Below, one piece after another: positions 24,757-34,291 of a DNA stretch of 55,990 bases. Position 1 is the first letter of the stretch. Each line of letters starts with the position of its first letter. The translations under genes and the position numbers were made by a program. The notes below the pieces were generated by a model. The model did no database searches, was not told the origin of the DNA, and saw nothing but the letters and a program-made list of their open reading frames with translations. Source of the stretch: Specibacter cremeus (GTDB taxonomy: Bacteria > Actinomycetota > Actinomycetes > Actinomycetales > Micrococcaceae); the NCBI RefSeq assembly GCF_003946885.1, contig NZ_RWKQ01000010.1:15835-71824 (forward strand). The letters are read 5' to 3'.

Positions 24757-26067
24757 TTAACACTTTACTGTCGGCGTGGACGGTTGACCTGCGGTGCTGC
24801 CCTGGTTGGTTGCGGCAGGGACGAGCCGCTCCAATAGATGAATTACTCTATCCTCAAATCCCGCTCCGCCGGGTTCGGCGAGGTTGGCCATCAGGCGCAC
24901 CACGAAGCGCATCAGCACCGGGATGGGCATGCCGGTGCGCAGCGCCACCTTCATGACCTGCGGCTTGCCGATCAGCCCGGCGAACACGCTGCCCAGCGTG
25001 AAGTGGCCGCCCCACGCGGCGCGCACATGGTCCGCGTAGCCGGCCAGTGCGTGGTCGGCGGCGCGGGCGGAACCGGCCGCCGCGGCGCGTTCGATGAACT
25101 CGGCCGCGTACCGTCCCGACTCCATGGCGTAGGAGATGCCTTCCCCGTTGAAGGGGCTGACCATGCCGCCGGCGTCGCCGAGCAGCAGCAGTCCGGGCGA
25201 GGCGTGCGGGGTGCGGTTGAAGCCCATGGGCAGTGCCGCGCCACGGATGGGCCCCACCTGGTTCTCCGGCGCGAAGCCCCACTCGGCCGGCATGGCCGCC
25301 GTCCAGTCGCGCAGCACCTGGCGGTAGTCGAGCTTGCCGAACTCCTTCGACGAGTTCAGGATGCCCAGGCCCACGTTGGCGGTGCCGTCGCCCACGCCGA
25401 ACACCCAACCGTAGCCGGGCAGCGGGTTGCCTGATTTATCGGGCAGTTCCAGCCAGCCCTCCATCCAGTCGTCGTCGTGCCGGGGCGAGGCGAAGTACGT
25501 CCGGTAGGCCACGCCGAGCGGACGGTCGTCGCGCTTCTCGTGCCCGAGCGAGACGGCCGTGCGCGTCGAGTTGCCATCCGCGGCCAGCACCAGGTCGGCG
25601 TGGAAGTCGACCGTTTCACCGGTCTTGCGCCCGGCCCCGTCCACCAGTGCCGCCCGGGCACCCACGACGCGACCGGCGTCGTCCGTCAACGCACTCGTCA
25701 CGGAGTGCCGTTCCAGGATCCTGGCACCGGCGGCCTGCGCGTGCCGGGCCAGCGCCTCGTCGAAGCCGAGCCGGGTGCGGATCAGCCCGTAGTCGGGGAA
25801 CGCGCCCAGCGACGGCCACGGCACCTCGACGGTTCGCCCGCCGGCGATCAGCCGCAGGCCCTTGTTGCGCCGCCAGCCGTCGGCGGCCTCGTGCGGCAGG
25901 CCCATGAGCCGCATCTCGCGCACGGCGCGCGGGGTCAGGCCGTCACCGCACACCTTCTCGCGCGGGAATGCGGTCTTCTCCAGGACCGTGACGTCGATCC
26001 CGGCACTGGCCAGGTAATAGGCGGCGGTGGATCCGGCCGGGCCGGCCCCGACTACGAGGACTTTCAC
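24757..26067 (-). CDS. menJ: geranylgeranyl reductase-family flavoprotein, likely menaquinone reductase
   Basis: A 436-residue FAD enzyme. VVGAGPAGSTAAYYLA at the N-terminus is the FAD-binding glycine motif, ADGNSTRT lies mid-protein, and LLLGDAGGMVSPFNGEGI is the second FAD motif. In mycobacteria MenJ of this family saturates one isoprene unit of menaquinone. The position between menG and the polyprenyl synthase supports that role. Reduction of other prenyl chains is possible. It starts 5 nt after the menG stop. Confidence 0.88.
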   Translation of the reverse strand: MKVLVVGAGPAGSTAAYYLASAGIDVTVLEKTAFPREKVCGDGLTPRAVREMRLMGLPHEAADGWRRNKGLRLIAGGRTVEVPWPSLGAFPDYGLIRTRLGFDEALARHAQAAGARILERHSVTSALTDDAGRVVGARAALVDGAGRKTGETVDFHADLVLAADGNSTRTAVSLGHEKRDDRPLGVAYRTYFASPRHDDDWMEGWLELPDKSGNPLPGYGWVFGVGDGTANVGLGILNSSKEFGKLDYRQVLRDWTAAMPAEWGFAPENQVGPIRGAALPMGFNRTPHASPGLLLLGDAGGMVSPFNGEGISYAMESGRYAAEFIERAAAAGSARAADHALAGYADHVRAAWGGHFTLGSVFAGLIGKPQVMKVALRTGMPIPVLMRFVVRLMANLAEPGGAGFEDRVIHLLERLVPAATNQGSTAGQPSTPTVKC

Positions 26068-26072
26068 GTCAG

Positions 26073-26801
26073 CTAGAGCGCCGGTTTCACGGCACTGGGC
26101 TTAGCCGCACCGGGCTTGACAGCGCGGTGCACAGCCACGATGCCGCCGCTGAGATTGCGGTACGCCACGTCCGTCCAGCCGGCCCCGGTGAGCCATGCGG
26201 ACAGCGCGTCCTGGTTCGGCCACGCCCGGATGGACTCGGCCAGGTACACGTACGCGTCCGGGTTGGAGGCCACCTTCGTGGCGATGGCCGGCAGCGCCCG
26301 CATCAGGTATTCGGTGTAGACGGTCCGCCACGGCGCGAACGTGGGATGCGAGAACTCGGCCACCACCAGCTTGCCGCCGGGCTTCGTCACGCGCAGCATC
26401 TCGGCCAGCGCCTTCTTCGGGTCGATGACGTTGCGCAGGCCGAAGGAGATGGTGGAGGCGTCGAAGGAGTTGTCCGCGAACGGCAGGTTGGTGGCGTCAC
26501 CGGCGATGAAGTCGATGTCCGGGCGGCGGCGCTTGCCGACCTTGAGCATGCCGACGGAGAAGTCGCAGGCGACGACGGAGATGCCGGCGTCCGCGTACGG
26601 TTCGCTCGAGGTGCCCGTTCCGGCGGCCAGGTCCAGCACGCGCTGGCCGGGCACGGCGCCCACGGCATCGACGACGACCCGGCGCCACCGGCGCGTCTGT
26701 CCCATGGACAGGATGTCGTTGACGATGTCGTATTTCGCGGCGACGTCGTCGAACATGGCGGCGACTTCGTCCGGACGCTTCTCCAAGGATGCACGGTTCA
26801 C
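26073..26801 (-). CDS. menG: demethylmenaquinone methyltransferase
   Basis: A 242-residue SAM-dependent methyltransferase of the UbiE/MenG family, which adds the last methyl group to make menaquinone. [16 protein letters not shown] is the SAM-binding loop; [19 protein letters not shown] and [17 protein letters not shown] are the two UbiE signatures. The start is GTG 26801. The C-terminus has a short Lys/Pro/Ala tail ([12 protein letters not shown]). It is divergent from menF across a 105-nt gap that must contain both promoters. Confidence 0.94.
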   Translation of the reverse strand: MNRASLEKRPDEVAAMFDDVAAKYDIVNDILSMGQTRRWRRVVVDAVGAVPGQRVLDLAAGTGTSSEPYADAGISVVACDFSVGMLKVGKRRRPDIDFIAGDATNLPFADNSFDASTISFGLRNVIDPKKALAEMLRVTKPGGKLVVAEFSHPTFAPWRTVYTEYLMRALPAIATKVASNPDAYVYLAESIRAWPNQDALSAWLTGAGWTDVAYRNLSGGIVAVHRAVKPGAAKPSAVKPAL

Positions 26802-26906
26802 GTCCCCAGTGTCTCAAACTTTGCCGTCGGCGTCCCAAACACCCGCGCCCCTGTGGGCCAGGACACCCCGCGGGCAGTGGGTGCGGGCGAGTAATCTTGA
26901 TCCATC

Positions 26907-28271
26907 ATGACTGCAACCCTGCGCGCCCTCACCACGGTCCTGGATGCCGCGGCATTGGGCGGACTTTCCCTCACCGGACCGGCCGATGTCCTTGCCCGAG
27001 CAGGAGACAGCATGGATGGCACAGCCGAGCCGCTGTGCTGGATCCGCCGCGGCCAGGGCCTGGTGGGCCTGGGCGAGGCCGCCCGCTTCACCGGCACCGG
27101 CCCGGACCGATTCGCCGACGCCGAGCAGTGGTGGCGGGACGTGCTGGCCGCCGCCCGTGTCACCGACCCGTTGCGGCTGCCGGGCACGGGCGCCGCCGCG
27201 TTCGGGTCGTTCGCGTTCTCCAAGACGAGCGCGCACGCGTCCACGCTCATCGTCCCGTCCCTGCTGGTCGGCTTCCGCGACGGCACCGCGTGGCTGACCC
27301 AGCTCACCATGAACGGCGCCGCGCCGACGGCCGGCGACGCGCACCGCCAGCTGCGTGCCTTCCTCGCCCCCGCTTCCGGTGAATTCACGACGGCGGGGCC
27401 CGGCTCCGCGCGGACCGTCACCGGTGTGGTGGAAGCGGGTGCGCTGGATGAGGCGGCCTGGAAGGAGTCCGTGGCCGCCGGCGTGGCCGCGATCGCGACG
27501 GGCGGGCTGGACCACGCCGGGCTGGAGAAGATCGTGCTGGCCCGCGACGTGGTTGCCCGGCTGGCCGCACCGGTCTGCCGGGTATCGATTCTGCAACGAT
27601 TGAGCGCCCAATACAGCGAGTGCTGGACGTACGGGGTCGACGGGCTCGTCGGCGCCACACCCGAGATGCTGATCAAGGTGGACGGCGACATGGCGAAGGC
27701 GCGCGTGCTCGCCGGCACCCTGGATCGCGAGGACGCGCCCGACGGCGTGCCCGACTTCGCCGCCACCGTGCTGGCCGGTTCCGACAAGCAGCGGCGTGAG
27801 CACGACTTCGCCGTCAGGTCGCTCACCCGGCAGCTGGCGCCGTTCGCCACGGACCTGTCCTTCCCACCCGAACCGTTCATCCTGGAACTGCCCAATGTGT
27901 GGCACCTGGCCTCCGACGTCCATGCCCGCCTGGCGGACAACGACGGGCACCTGCCGACCTCGCTGGCCCTCGTCGAGGCGCTGCATCCCACGGCCGCCGT
28001 GTGCGGTACACCGCGGGAATCCGCGGGGAAACTCATCCTGGAGCTTGAGCACATGGATCGTGGCCCCTACGCCGGGCCGGTCGGCTGGCTGGACGGCGCG
28101 GGCAACGGCGAGTGGGGCATCGCGCTGCGCGGCGCCGTCATCGAGGACCCCACCACCGTGCGGTTGTATGCCGGGGCCGGCATCGTGGCCGCGTCCGATC
28201 CGGCCGCCGAGCTGGCCGAGACGTGGGCCAAGTTCCGTCCCATGCTGCAGGCGCTGGGGCTGCGCGGCTGA
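26907..28271 (+). CDS. menF: isochorismate synthase
   Basis: A 454-residue chorismate-using enzyme that commits chorismate to menaquinone synthesis. The C-terminal catalytic region shows GLEKIVLARDVVARL (about residue 210), GATPEMLIKVDG, AGTLDRE, SDKQRREHDFAVRS and ALHPTAAVCGTPRESA, all standard for isochorismate synthases. The N-terminal ~200 residues are the more variable half of the fold. It is adjacent to menG and upstream of menD, which uses its product. A siderophore-type isochorismate synthase is excluded only by context. Confidence 0.93.
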   Translation: MTATLRALTTVLDAAALGGLSLTGPADVLARAGDSMDGTAEPLCWIRRGQGLVGLGEAARFTGTGPDRFADAEQWWRDVLAAARVTDPLRLPGTGAAAFGSFAFSKTSAHASTLIVPSLLVGFRDGTAWLTQLTMNGAAPTAGDAHRQLRAFLAPASGEFTTAGPGSARTVTGVVEAGALDEAAWKESVAAGVAAIATGGLDHAGLEKIVLARDVVARLAAPVCRVSILQRLSAQYSECWTYGVDGLVGATPEMLIKVDGDMAKARVLAGTLDREDAPDGVPDFAATVLAGSDKQRREHDFAVRSLTRQLAPFATDLSFPPEPFILELPNVWHLASDVHARLADNDGHLPTSLALVEALHPTAAVCGTPRESAGKLILELEHMDRGPYAGPVGWLDGAGNGEWGIALRGAVIEDPTTVRLYAGAGIVAASDPAAELAETWAKFRPMLQALGLRG

Positions 28272-28358
28272 CGCCGCACGGCACCCCGGACACCCCGCGA
28301 CAGAATCCGGCATCCCAGACTGGGGGTGGAAACGGGGCCTTGAACATCTCCCGCAAAA

Positions 28359-28371
28359 GTTGTTCAATAGT
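28359..28371. promoter_or_regulatory. TTGTTCAA element before amino-acid ABC operon
   Basis: GTTGTTCAATAGT matches the reverse complement of the pxpA operator at 10 of 13 positions, including the eight-base core TTGTTCAA. It sits 83 nt upstream of the substrate-binding protein gene. It may extend the GntR regulon to this importer. Confidence 0.35.
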
Positions 28372-28385
28372 GAAACGTAGTTTAC

Positions 28386-28401
28386 CGTGATGCAAATCAC
28401 A
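28386..28401. promoter_or_regulatory. CRP/GlxR-like site
   Basis: CGTGATGCAAATCACA fits TGTGA-N6-TCACA with one mismatch and is 52 nt upstream of the importer start. Actinobacterial CRP/GlxR proteins bind this pattern, so catabolite control of amino-acid uptake is likely. Confidence 0.6.
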
Positions 28402-28453
28402 GCGGTTATACACTTGGCTTTCAACCACTCCCGTTCAAACCAAAGGGTAGGAA

Positions 28454-29386
28454 ATGCATATCTCGACAAGGCTGACCGTCCGGCTCGCGGCCGTCGCCGC
28501 CGTGGGCGCACTGGCACTGACCGGCTGCACCAATGCATCGCAACAGACAGGGGCCGGCGCGGGCTCAACCGAGTCCGCCACCTTCGACCCGTCATCCGTC
28601 GCCAAGGACGACGCCCTCATCGCCATGCTCCCGGCGGCGCTCAAGTCCAAGGCCACGCTCGACGTCGGCTCTGACACGTCGTACGAGCCTGCTGAATTCC
28701 TGGCCACCGACGGCCAGACCCCCATCGGCTACGATGTCGACTTGGCGAAGGCCATCGCCGCCACCTTGGGCAAGAAGGCAGCGGTCCATACCGCGGACTT
28801 CTCCACGATCCTGCCCAAGCTCGGCAGCCTCTACGATCTGGGCATTTCATCCTTCACGATCAACCCGGAACGTTCCAAGGCCGTGAACTTCGTCAGCTAC
28901 TTCAATGCCGGCGTGCTCTGGGCGGTGCAGAAGGGCAACCCGAAGAAGATCAGCCTCGACGACCTGTGCGGCAAGACGGTCGGCGTGCAGACGGGCACCG
29001 TTGAGGAGAACCCGGATGTGTCGGGCCGGTCGGCTGCCTGCGTCAAGGCGGGCAAGCCCGCCATCACGATCGTGTCGCTGAAGAACCAGACCGATGTCAC
29101 CACCCGGCTCGTGGGAGGCACCATCGACGCGATGAGCGCTGACTCGCCGATCACCCGCAACGCATTGGCCAAGACCAACGGCCAACTGGAGACGCTCGGT
29201 GCCGTCTACGACTCGGCGCAGCAAGGCATCGCCATTGCCAAAGCTGACACCCAGTTCGCCCAAGTCATCGAGAAGGTCATGAACAAGCTCATCCAGGACG
29301 GAACCTACGGCAAGATCCTCAAGGACTGGAACAACTCCGAAGGCGCCCTGCCGAAGGCCGTCATGAACCCGGCGGCCGGCAGTTGA
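28454..29386 (+). CDS. amino-acid ABC transporter substrate-binding lipoprotein
   Basis: A 310-residue exported lipoprotein. The signal peptide ends in the lipobox ALTGC (Cys at about residue 26), so it is anchored to the membrane outer face. Polar amino-acid binding-protein elements follow: DTSYEPAEF, PIGYDVDLAKAIA and GVQTGTVEE. It captures an amino acid for the permease and ATPase encoded next. Ligand unknown. A GGTAGGAA ribosome site precedes the ATG, and a CRP-like box lies upstream. Confidence 0.92.
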   Translation: MHISTRLTVRLAAVAAVGALALTGCTNASQQTGAGAGSTESATFDPSSVAKDDALIAMLPAALKSKATLDVGSDTSYEPAEFLATDGQTPIGYDVDLAKAIAATLGKKAAVHTADFSTILPKLGSLYDLGISSFTINPERSKAVNFVSYFNAGVLWAVQKGNPKKISLDDLCGKTVGVQTGTVEENPDVSGRSAACVKAGKPAITIVSLKNQTDVTTRLVGGTIDAMSADSPITRNALAKTNGQLETLGAVYDSAQQGIAIAKADTQFAQVIEKVMNKLIQDGTYGKILKDWNNSEGALPKAVMNPAAGS

Positions 29387-30360
29387 GCAGGACAGCCACC
29401 AGCGCACCCGCGGCCGGCAGGGATGCCGAGCCGGAACTGATCCGCGCGGTTCCGGTCCGGCACCCGGGCCGGTGGGCGGGCGCCGTCATCATCTTCCTGG
29501 CCCTGGCCATCGCCGGACAATCAGTGGTGACCAACCAGAACTTCCATTGGGACGTTTTCCGGACCTACCTGTTCGACGTCCTGGTGGTCCAAGGTGTCGG
29601 GTGGACCCTGATCCTGACGGTCACATCGATGATCATCGCCATCGTGCTGGCCATCCTGCTGGCGTTTATGCGACAGTCCGACAATCCGCTGTTCCGGTAC
29701 GTTTCATGGACGTGGGTGTGGTTCTTCCGGGGCACTCCCGTCTACACCCAGCTGCTCTTCTGGGGTTCGGTGGCTGTCCTGTATCCGCAAATCGTCGTGG
29801 GCGTCCCCTTCGGTCCCGCGTGGTTCGCCCTGGATACGCAAAAGGTCATCACGTACACGGTGGCGGCGATCGTGGGACTGGGCCTGAACGAATCCGCCTA
29901 CCTGGCAGAGATCTTCCGCGCCGGCCTGAAGTCCGTGGACACGGGCCAGATGGAGGCCGCCGAGGCGCTGGGCATGCGCAGGTCCAAGATCATGTGGCGG
30001 ATCATCCTGCCGCAGGCCATGCGCGTGATCGTCCCACCGACCGGCAACGAGACGATCGGCATGCTGAAAACAACGTCGCTGGTGCTGGCCGTACCATTCA
30101 CGCTGGACCTGACGTTCGTGACGAACACACTTGCGAGCCGGACGTTCCAGCCCATCCCCCTGCTCATGGTCGCCGCCGCGTGGTACCTGTTCATCACGTC
30201 GGTGCTGATGGTGGGCCAGTACTACATCGAACGGCACTTCGGCAAGGGCGTGGACAATGTGACCAAGGCCCCCGTCAAGGCCACGGCCGCAGTAGCCGCG
30301 GCGCACGCAGGCGACCCGAAACCGACCGACGGAAACACTGAAACGACGGGCAAGCTATGA
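29383..30360 (+). CDS. amino-acid ABC transporter permease
   Basis: A 325-residue permease of the His/Glu/Gln family. It has five or six membrane spans and the coupling motif [22 protein letters not shown] (split here by its EAA core) that contacts the ATPase. [15 protein letters not shown] is a further family signature. The start TTG overlaps the binding-protein stop (TTGA), indicating coupled translation. The last ~35 residues are an Ala/Pro/Lys-rich cytoplasmic tail. Confidence 0.92.
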   Translation: MSRTATSAPAAGRDAEPELIRAVPVRHPGRWAGAVIIFLALAIAGQSVVTNQNFHWDVFRTYLFDVLVVQGVGWTLILTVTSMIIAIVLAILLAFMRQSDNPLFRYVSWTWVWFFRGTPVYTQLLFWGSVAVLYPQIVVGVPFGPAWFALDTQKVITYTVAAIVGLGLNESAYLAEIFRAGLKSVDTGQMEAAEALGMRRSKIMWRIILPQAMRVIVPPTGNETIGMLKTTSLVLAVPFTLDLTFVTNTLASRTFQPIPLLMVAAAWYLFITSVLMVGQYYIERHFGKGVDNVTKAPVKATAAVAAAHAGDPKPTDGNTETTGKL

Positions 30361-31160
30361 CCGAGACAGCCAAGCAGGCAGCGCAACAGGGCACCCTCGT
30401 CCAGCCGCTGGTGCGGATCGAGGGCGTGCACAAGTACTTCGGCGAACACCACGTGTTGCGCGGCATCGACATGACCATCAAGGAGGGCGAGGTCTCGGTG
30501 ATCATCGGCCCGTCCGGGTCGGGCAAGTCGACGCTGCTGCGCTGCGTGAACCTGCTTGAGACCATCAGCGCCGGGCGCATCAGCGTCCGCGACGAGCTGA
30601 TCGGCTACCGGGAGGTCAACGGCAGGCTCCACGACCTGAACGCCAAGCAGATCGCGGCCCAGCGCCGGGAGATCGGCATGGTGTTCCAGCGCTTCAACCT
30701 GTTCCCGCACAAGACGGCGCTGTACAACATCATCGAGGCACCTACCCAGGTGAAACGGCAGTCCAAGGCGGCCGCGCGCGTCCGGGCGCTGGAACTGCTG
30801 GAAATGGTGGGGCTGAGCGACCACGCCAACCACTACCCGTCGCAGCTCTCCGGTGGTCAGCAGCAGCGCGTGGCGATCGCCCGGGCGCTGGCCATGGAAC
30901 CGGAGCTCATGCTGTTCGACGAGCCCACGTCCGCGCTGGACCCGGAACTCGTCGGCGACGTGCTGAACGTCATGAAGGACCTGGCGAAGTCGGGCATGAC
31001 CATGATCGTGGTCACCCACGAGATCGGTTTCGCCCGCGAGGTCGGCGACACGTTGACGTTCATGGACGGCGGCGTCGTCGTCGAAAGCGGCAACCCCCGC
31101 GAGATCATCGCCAACCCGCAACACCGCCGGACCAAGGAATTCCTCTCCCGCGTCCTCTGA
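30357..31160 (+). CDS. amino-acid ABC transporter ATP-binding protein
   Basis: A 267-residue GlnQ-like ATPase with Walker [10 protein letters not shown], signature LSGGQQQR, Walker [15 protein letters not shown] and switch histidine VVTHEIGFA. Its ATG overlaps the permease stop (ATGA), completing a three-gene importer. The insertion [19 protein letters not shown] between Walker A and the Q-loop is common in this subgroup. A repeat cluster follows its stop. Confidence 0.94.
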   Translation: MTETAKQAAQQGTLVQPLVRIEGVHKYFGEHHVLRGIDMTIKEGEVSVIIGPSGSGKSTLLRCVNLLETISAGRISVRDELIGYREVNGRLHDLNAKQIAAQRREIGMVFQRFNLFPHKTALYNIIEAPTQVKRQSKAAARVRALELLEMVGLSDHANHYPSQLSGGQQQRVAIARALAMEPELMLFDEPTSALDPELVGDVLNVMKDLAKSGMTMIVVTHEIGFAREVGDTLTFMDGGVVVESGNPREIIANPQHRRTKEFLSRVL

Positions 31161-31162
31161 TC

Positions 31163-31293
31163 CCCGGTGGTCGAGCTTGTCCCCCGGTGGTCGAGCCTGT
31201 CGAGACTCCGGTTGATTACTGACAGGCTCAATCACCGAACCGGTGGTCGAGCTTGTCGAGACCGATGATTTCGACAAGCTCGACCACCGGTTC
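31163..31293. repeat. VELVET-family repeat cluster between ABC ATPase and menD
   Basis: It contains a truncated unit (GGTCGAGCTTGTC), a full unit, an inverted TTGATTACTGACAGGCTCAATCACC variant, and an inverted pair GGTCGAGCTTGTCGAGACC...TTTCGACAAGCTCGACCACC. The pair can form a long hairpin and may serve as terminator for two convergent genes. Confidence 0.9.
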
Positions 31294-31296
31294 TCG

Positions 31297-33018
31297 TTAC
31301 GGGGCCAACGCCTCCGCGAGGCGGGCGTGGAGGGCACGCAGGTCGGTGCGTTTCGCACGCACCTCGACGATGCTGCGGCCCGTGACGGGTGCGTCAAGGA
31401 TGGCACTGAGCTCCGCCCCCGGCGTGACGGCCCGGTGCGCCCAACCGTACGCGACCGCCAGTGCGGACAGGTTGACCTGGTGGGGCGTGCCGAAGAAGCG
31501 TTCGACGGCGGCCCGGTACACGGGTGTCTCGCCGAGCCGCCCGTGCTCAAGGGTCGTGAAGATGCCGCCGCCGTCGTCGTTGAGCACGACGACCTGCAGA
31601 TCCGCGGCGCGTTCCCCGGGCCCGGTGAGCAGCGCACCGGCGTCGTGGAGCAGGGTCAGGTCGCCGAGCAGCACGCGCGTCGGGCGGCCCGTGGCCAGCG
31701 CTATGCCCGTGGCCGTGGCCACGGTTCCGTCGATCCCGGCCAGACCGCGGTTGGCGAACACCCGGGCGTAGTGGTGGCCCGCGCCGGGCCGGCCGGCCAA
31801 GTCGACGTCGCGGACCGGATTCGACGAACCGAGTACCAGATTGGTGCCCGGATGGTTCCTGCCGGCGAGCCACAGGTCGCGCGCCAGCGCCACACCGGTG
31901 GCGTCCGTGCCATCCGCGAGCACCGCCTCCAGTTCTCGCTCGGCGATCGCCGCCCGCTCCTGCCACGCGGCCAGCCAGCCGTCCGGACCGCGACCGGCAA
32001 AGCCGACGAGCTGCTCCCACTGGGTCAGCACCAGCTCGGGGCGCCGGCCCGGCTCGAACCAGGCGACGGGACGCGGCACGTACAGGGCCCGTTCCAGCTC
32101 GGGGCAGGCCAGTAGTCGGGCGACCGGCCGGGACAGCGTGGGCCGGCCAAACACGACCACCCGCTCGATGGGCCGTGCCGTGACGGGGCCGAAGTGGTCC
32201 AGCAGCAGCCGGTACGGGCCGATTGCGTTGGGCCCGAAGCGGGCGTTCGACGACGGCTCGGCCAGCAGCGGCAGGCCCAGCAGACGGGCAAAGTACTCCG
32301 CCGCGGGACCGGCGTCGTGCCCGGCCACGACCACGGTCCGGTGCTCGTTGGACGGCAGGTGATCGGTGGTCGAGCTTGTCGAGGCCTGGGTCTCGACAGG
32401 CTCGACAAGCTCGACCACCGGCCTAGGCTCGGCCACCGCCTCGGTTCCCGGGCGGGTGAGCCACCCGCTCCCGTCCAGCTCCGGGGTGAGCGGCTCGCGA
32501 AACGCCAGGTTCAACTGCACGGGTCCGGCCGGGATCCCCGGCAGCCGGCCCTGCGCGGCACTCAACGCCGTGGCGACGGCGCCGGACGGGTCCGTGCCGG
32601 CCGCGATGTCGGTGGCGAAACGGACGTGCTCGCCGAAGAGATCCAACTGGCTGGTGGTCTGGTTGGCGCCCGTTCCGCGCAGCTCCTCCGGCCGGTCCGC
32701 GGATAGCACGATCAGCGGCTTGCCCGCATGGTTGGCCTCCATGACGGCCGGCAGCAGGTTCCCCACTGCCGTGCCCGAGGTGGTCAGCACGGCCGCCGGG
32801 GCTCCCGCGCCAAGCGCCATGCCGAGGGCCGTGAACCCGGCCACGCGCTCGTCGACGCGAACATCGACGTCCAGCCGGCCGTCCCCCTGCGCCTCGGCCA
32901 GGGCGTAGACCATGGGGGCGCTGCGCGAACCGGGGGCGACGACGACGTTGCGGACGCCGGCCGATTCCAGCGCGTCAACCACGCGTCGGGCGGCGTCCAT
33001 GGAGCTCAGAAAAGTCAC
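31297..33018 (-). CDS. menD: SEPHCHC synthase MenD with repeat insertion
   Basis: A 573-residue thiamine-diphosphate enzyme that joins isochorismate and 2-oxoglutarate in menaquinone synthesis. The N-terminal domain has VVAPGSRSAPM and LTTSGTAVGNLLPAVMEA; the C-terminal cofactor region has GLAGIDGTVATATGIALA and LGDLTLLHDAGALL. Residues ~199-219 (VVELVEPVETQASTSSTT) are a repeat insertion at the boundary between the first and middle domains, a place likely to tolerate extra loop. The start is GTG 33018; ATG 33000 is an alternative. Confidence 0.94.
   Translation of the reverse strand: MTFLSSMDAARRVVDALESAGVRNVVVAPGSRSAPMVYALAEAQGDGRLDVDVRVDERVAGFTALGMALGAGAPAAVLTTSGTAVGNLLPAVMEANHAGKPLIVLSADRPEELRGTGANQTTSQLDLFGEHVRFATDIAAGTDPSGAVATALSAAQGRLPGIPAGPVQLNLAFREPLTPELDGSGWLTRPGTEAVAEPRPVVELVEPVETQASTSSTTDHLPSNEHRTVVVAGHDAGPAAEYFARLLGLPLLAEPSSNARFGPNAIGPYRLLLDHFGPVTARPIERVVVFGRPTLSRPVARLLACPELERALYVPRPVAWFEPGRRPELVLTQWEQLVGFAGRGPDGWLAAWQERAAIAERELEAVLADGTDATGVALARDLWLAGRNHPGTNLVLGSSNPVRDVDLAGRPGAGHHYARVFANRGLAGIDGTVATATGIALATGRPTRVLLGDLTLLHDAGALLTGPGERAADLQVVVLNDDGGGIFTTLEHGRLGETPVYRAAVERFFGTPHQVNLSALAVAYGWAHRAVTPGAELSAILDAPVTGRSIVEVRAKRTDLRALHARLAEALAP
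32364..32422. repeat. VELVET-family repeat inside menD
   Basis: GGTCGAGCTTGTCGAG (32368-32383) and CTCGACAAGCTCGACC (32401-32416) are perfect 16-bp inverted arms around a second partial unit. It is read in frame through the middle of menD. Confidence 0.93.
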
Positions 33019-33061
33019 GCCTCCATCTAATCACCCGGGCATCTACAAAAGTATAGACAAG

Positions 33062-33093
33062 CCTAGTATTCTGCTATATATACCTAGATATTC
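33062..33093 (+). promoter_or_regulatory. AT-rich promoter with CCTAG(A)TATTC direct repeats
   Basis: CCTAGTATTC (33062-33071) and CCTAGATATTC (33083-33093) are about two helical turns apart around TATATATA in the 92-nt menD/ATPase gap. This stretch is much richer in A and T than its surroundings. It likely holds the ATPase promoter and a paired operator. Confidence 0.45.
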
Positions 33094-33110
33094 GTAGAAT
33101 TGAGGAAGCG

Positions 33111-34280
33111 TTGGATCCGGTTCTCAACCCCTACTCGCCTGGGGCCGGCCGTAAACCGGCGGCGTTGGTCGGACGAGACCAACCACGCACCGATTGGCAG
33201 GTCGCGTTGGACCGCGTGGAAATAGGCAGGTCTGCCCAGCCGTTCGTCTTGTACGGGCTACGCGGCGTCGGCAAGACGGTTCTGCTTTCGGACTTCCGGC
33301 GAGCGGCCGCTGACCGTGGGTGGATTGTGGCCCAAGTGGAGGCCGGCGCCGGAAAGTCACTGCGGCAGGCGCTGGGCGAGACACTGCACGCTCCCTTGGC
33401 TGACCTCGCCCGTCCCTCCGCGGGACGTCGCCTTGCAAGTGCCCTCAAGACCGCGCTCAGCTTCAAGGCATCCTATGACCCTGCAGGAACGTGGAACTTC
33501 GGGGTCGATGTGGCCGGCGCCCCCGGTGGCGGCGCTGACACCGGCGTCCTCGAAACTGATCTGCGCAAGCTCGTCCACGACTTGGCTGCCGCCGCCGACG
33601 AAGAGGGCGTCGGACTGGCTATCTTGATCGACGAGGCGCAGGACCTTGACCCAGCGGAACTGGTGGCTCTTTGTGCCATTGCCCACGCGGCAGCGCAGGA
33701 CGACTGGCACGTGCTTTTTGCCGTGGCCGGCCTGCCAAGTCTTCCACGGGTGCTGACCGAGGCGAAGTCATACGCCGAGCGGTTCAACTACCACTTGGTC
33801 AAAGAACTTCGCGGCTCGGTGGCCGCGGATGCGCTGACCAAGCCCGCAGCAGACGACGGTGTCGCCTGGGACGGGGCGGCCGTGGGACTTGTTGTCGAGG
33901 AAAGCGCCGGCTACCCGTATTTTCTCCAGCAGTTCGGGCAAGACACGTGGAACGCCGCCAGCGGTTCGCGCATCACGTACGACGACGCCCGCGTCGGCGT
34001 GGCCACCGGCAGGGGCGCGCTCGACACCGGGTTCTTCCGCGTTCGATGGGACCGTGCAACCCGCGCCGAACAAAAGTACCTGCGCGCGATGGCCGAAGAC
34101 GGCGACGACGGCAGTTCCTCGGGTGAGATCGCCAACCGGCTCGGCCGCCGCGCAACCAGCTTTGGCCCGATCCGGGCAAACCTGATTGCCAAGGGCCTCG
34201 TGTACGCACCAGAGCACGGCGTCATCGCCTTCACGGTGCCCGGCATGGCGGCATTCATCAACCGGCAACCCACCTCGTAG
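33111..34280 (+). CDS. AAA+ (ORC/Cdc6-like) ATPase with C-terminal winged helix
   Basis: A 389-residue ATPase starting at TTG 33111 with GAGGAAG just upstream. Walker A is YGLRGVGKT (about residues 47-55), Walker B ILIDEAQDL (about 172-180), with a VGRDQPRTDW entry motif near residue 23. The C-terminal ~80 residues (KYLRAMAEDG, GEIANRLGRR) look like a winged helix. Related proteins are common in actinobacteria with no settled role; DNA binding or regulation is a reasonable guess. It stands between men genes without functional link and has its own AT-rich promoter. Confidence 0.82.
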   Translation: MDPVLNPYSPGAGRKPAALVGRDQPRTDWQVALDRVEIGRSAQPFVLYGLRGVGKTVLLSDFRRAAADRGWIVAQVEAGAGKSLRQALGETLHAPLADLARPSAGRRLASALKTALSFKASYDPAGTWNFGVDVAGAPGGGADTGVLETDLRKLVHDLAAAADEEGVGLAILIDEAQDLDPAELVALCAIAHAAAQDDWHVLFAVAGLPSLPRVLTEAKSYAERFNYHLVKELRGSVAADALTKPAADDGVAWDGAAVGLVVEESAGYPYFLQQFGQDTWNAASGSRITYDDARVGVATGRGALDTGFFRVRWDRATRAEQKYLRAMAEDGDDGSSSGEIANRLGRRATSFGPIRANLIAKGLVYAPEHGVIAFTVPGMAAFINRQPTS

Positions 34281-34291
34281 TCTGGGCACCC

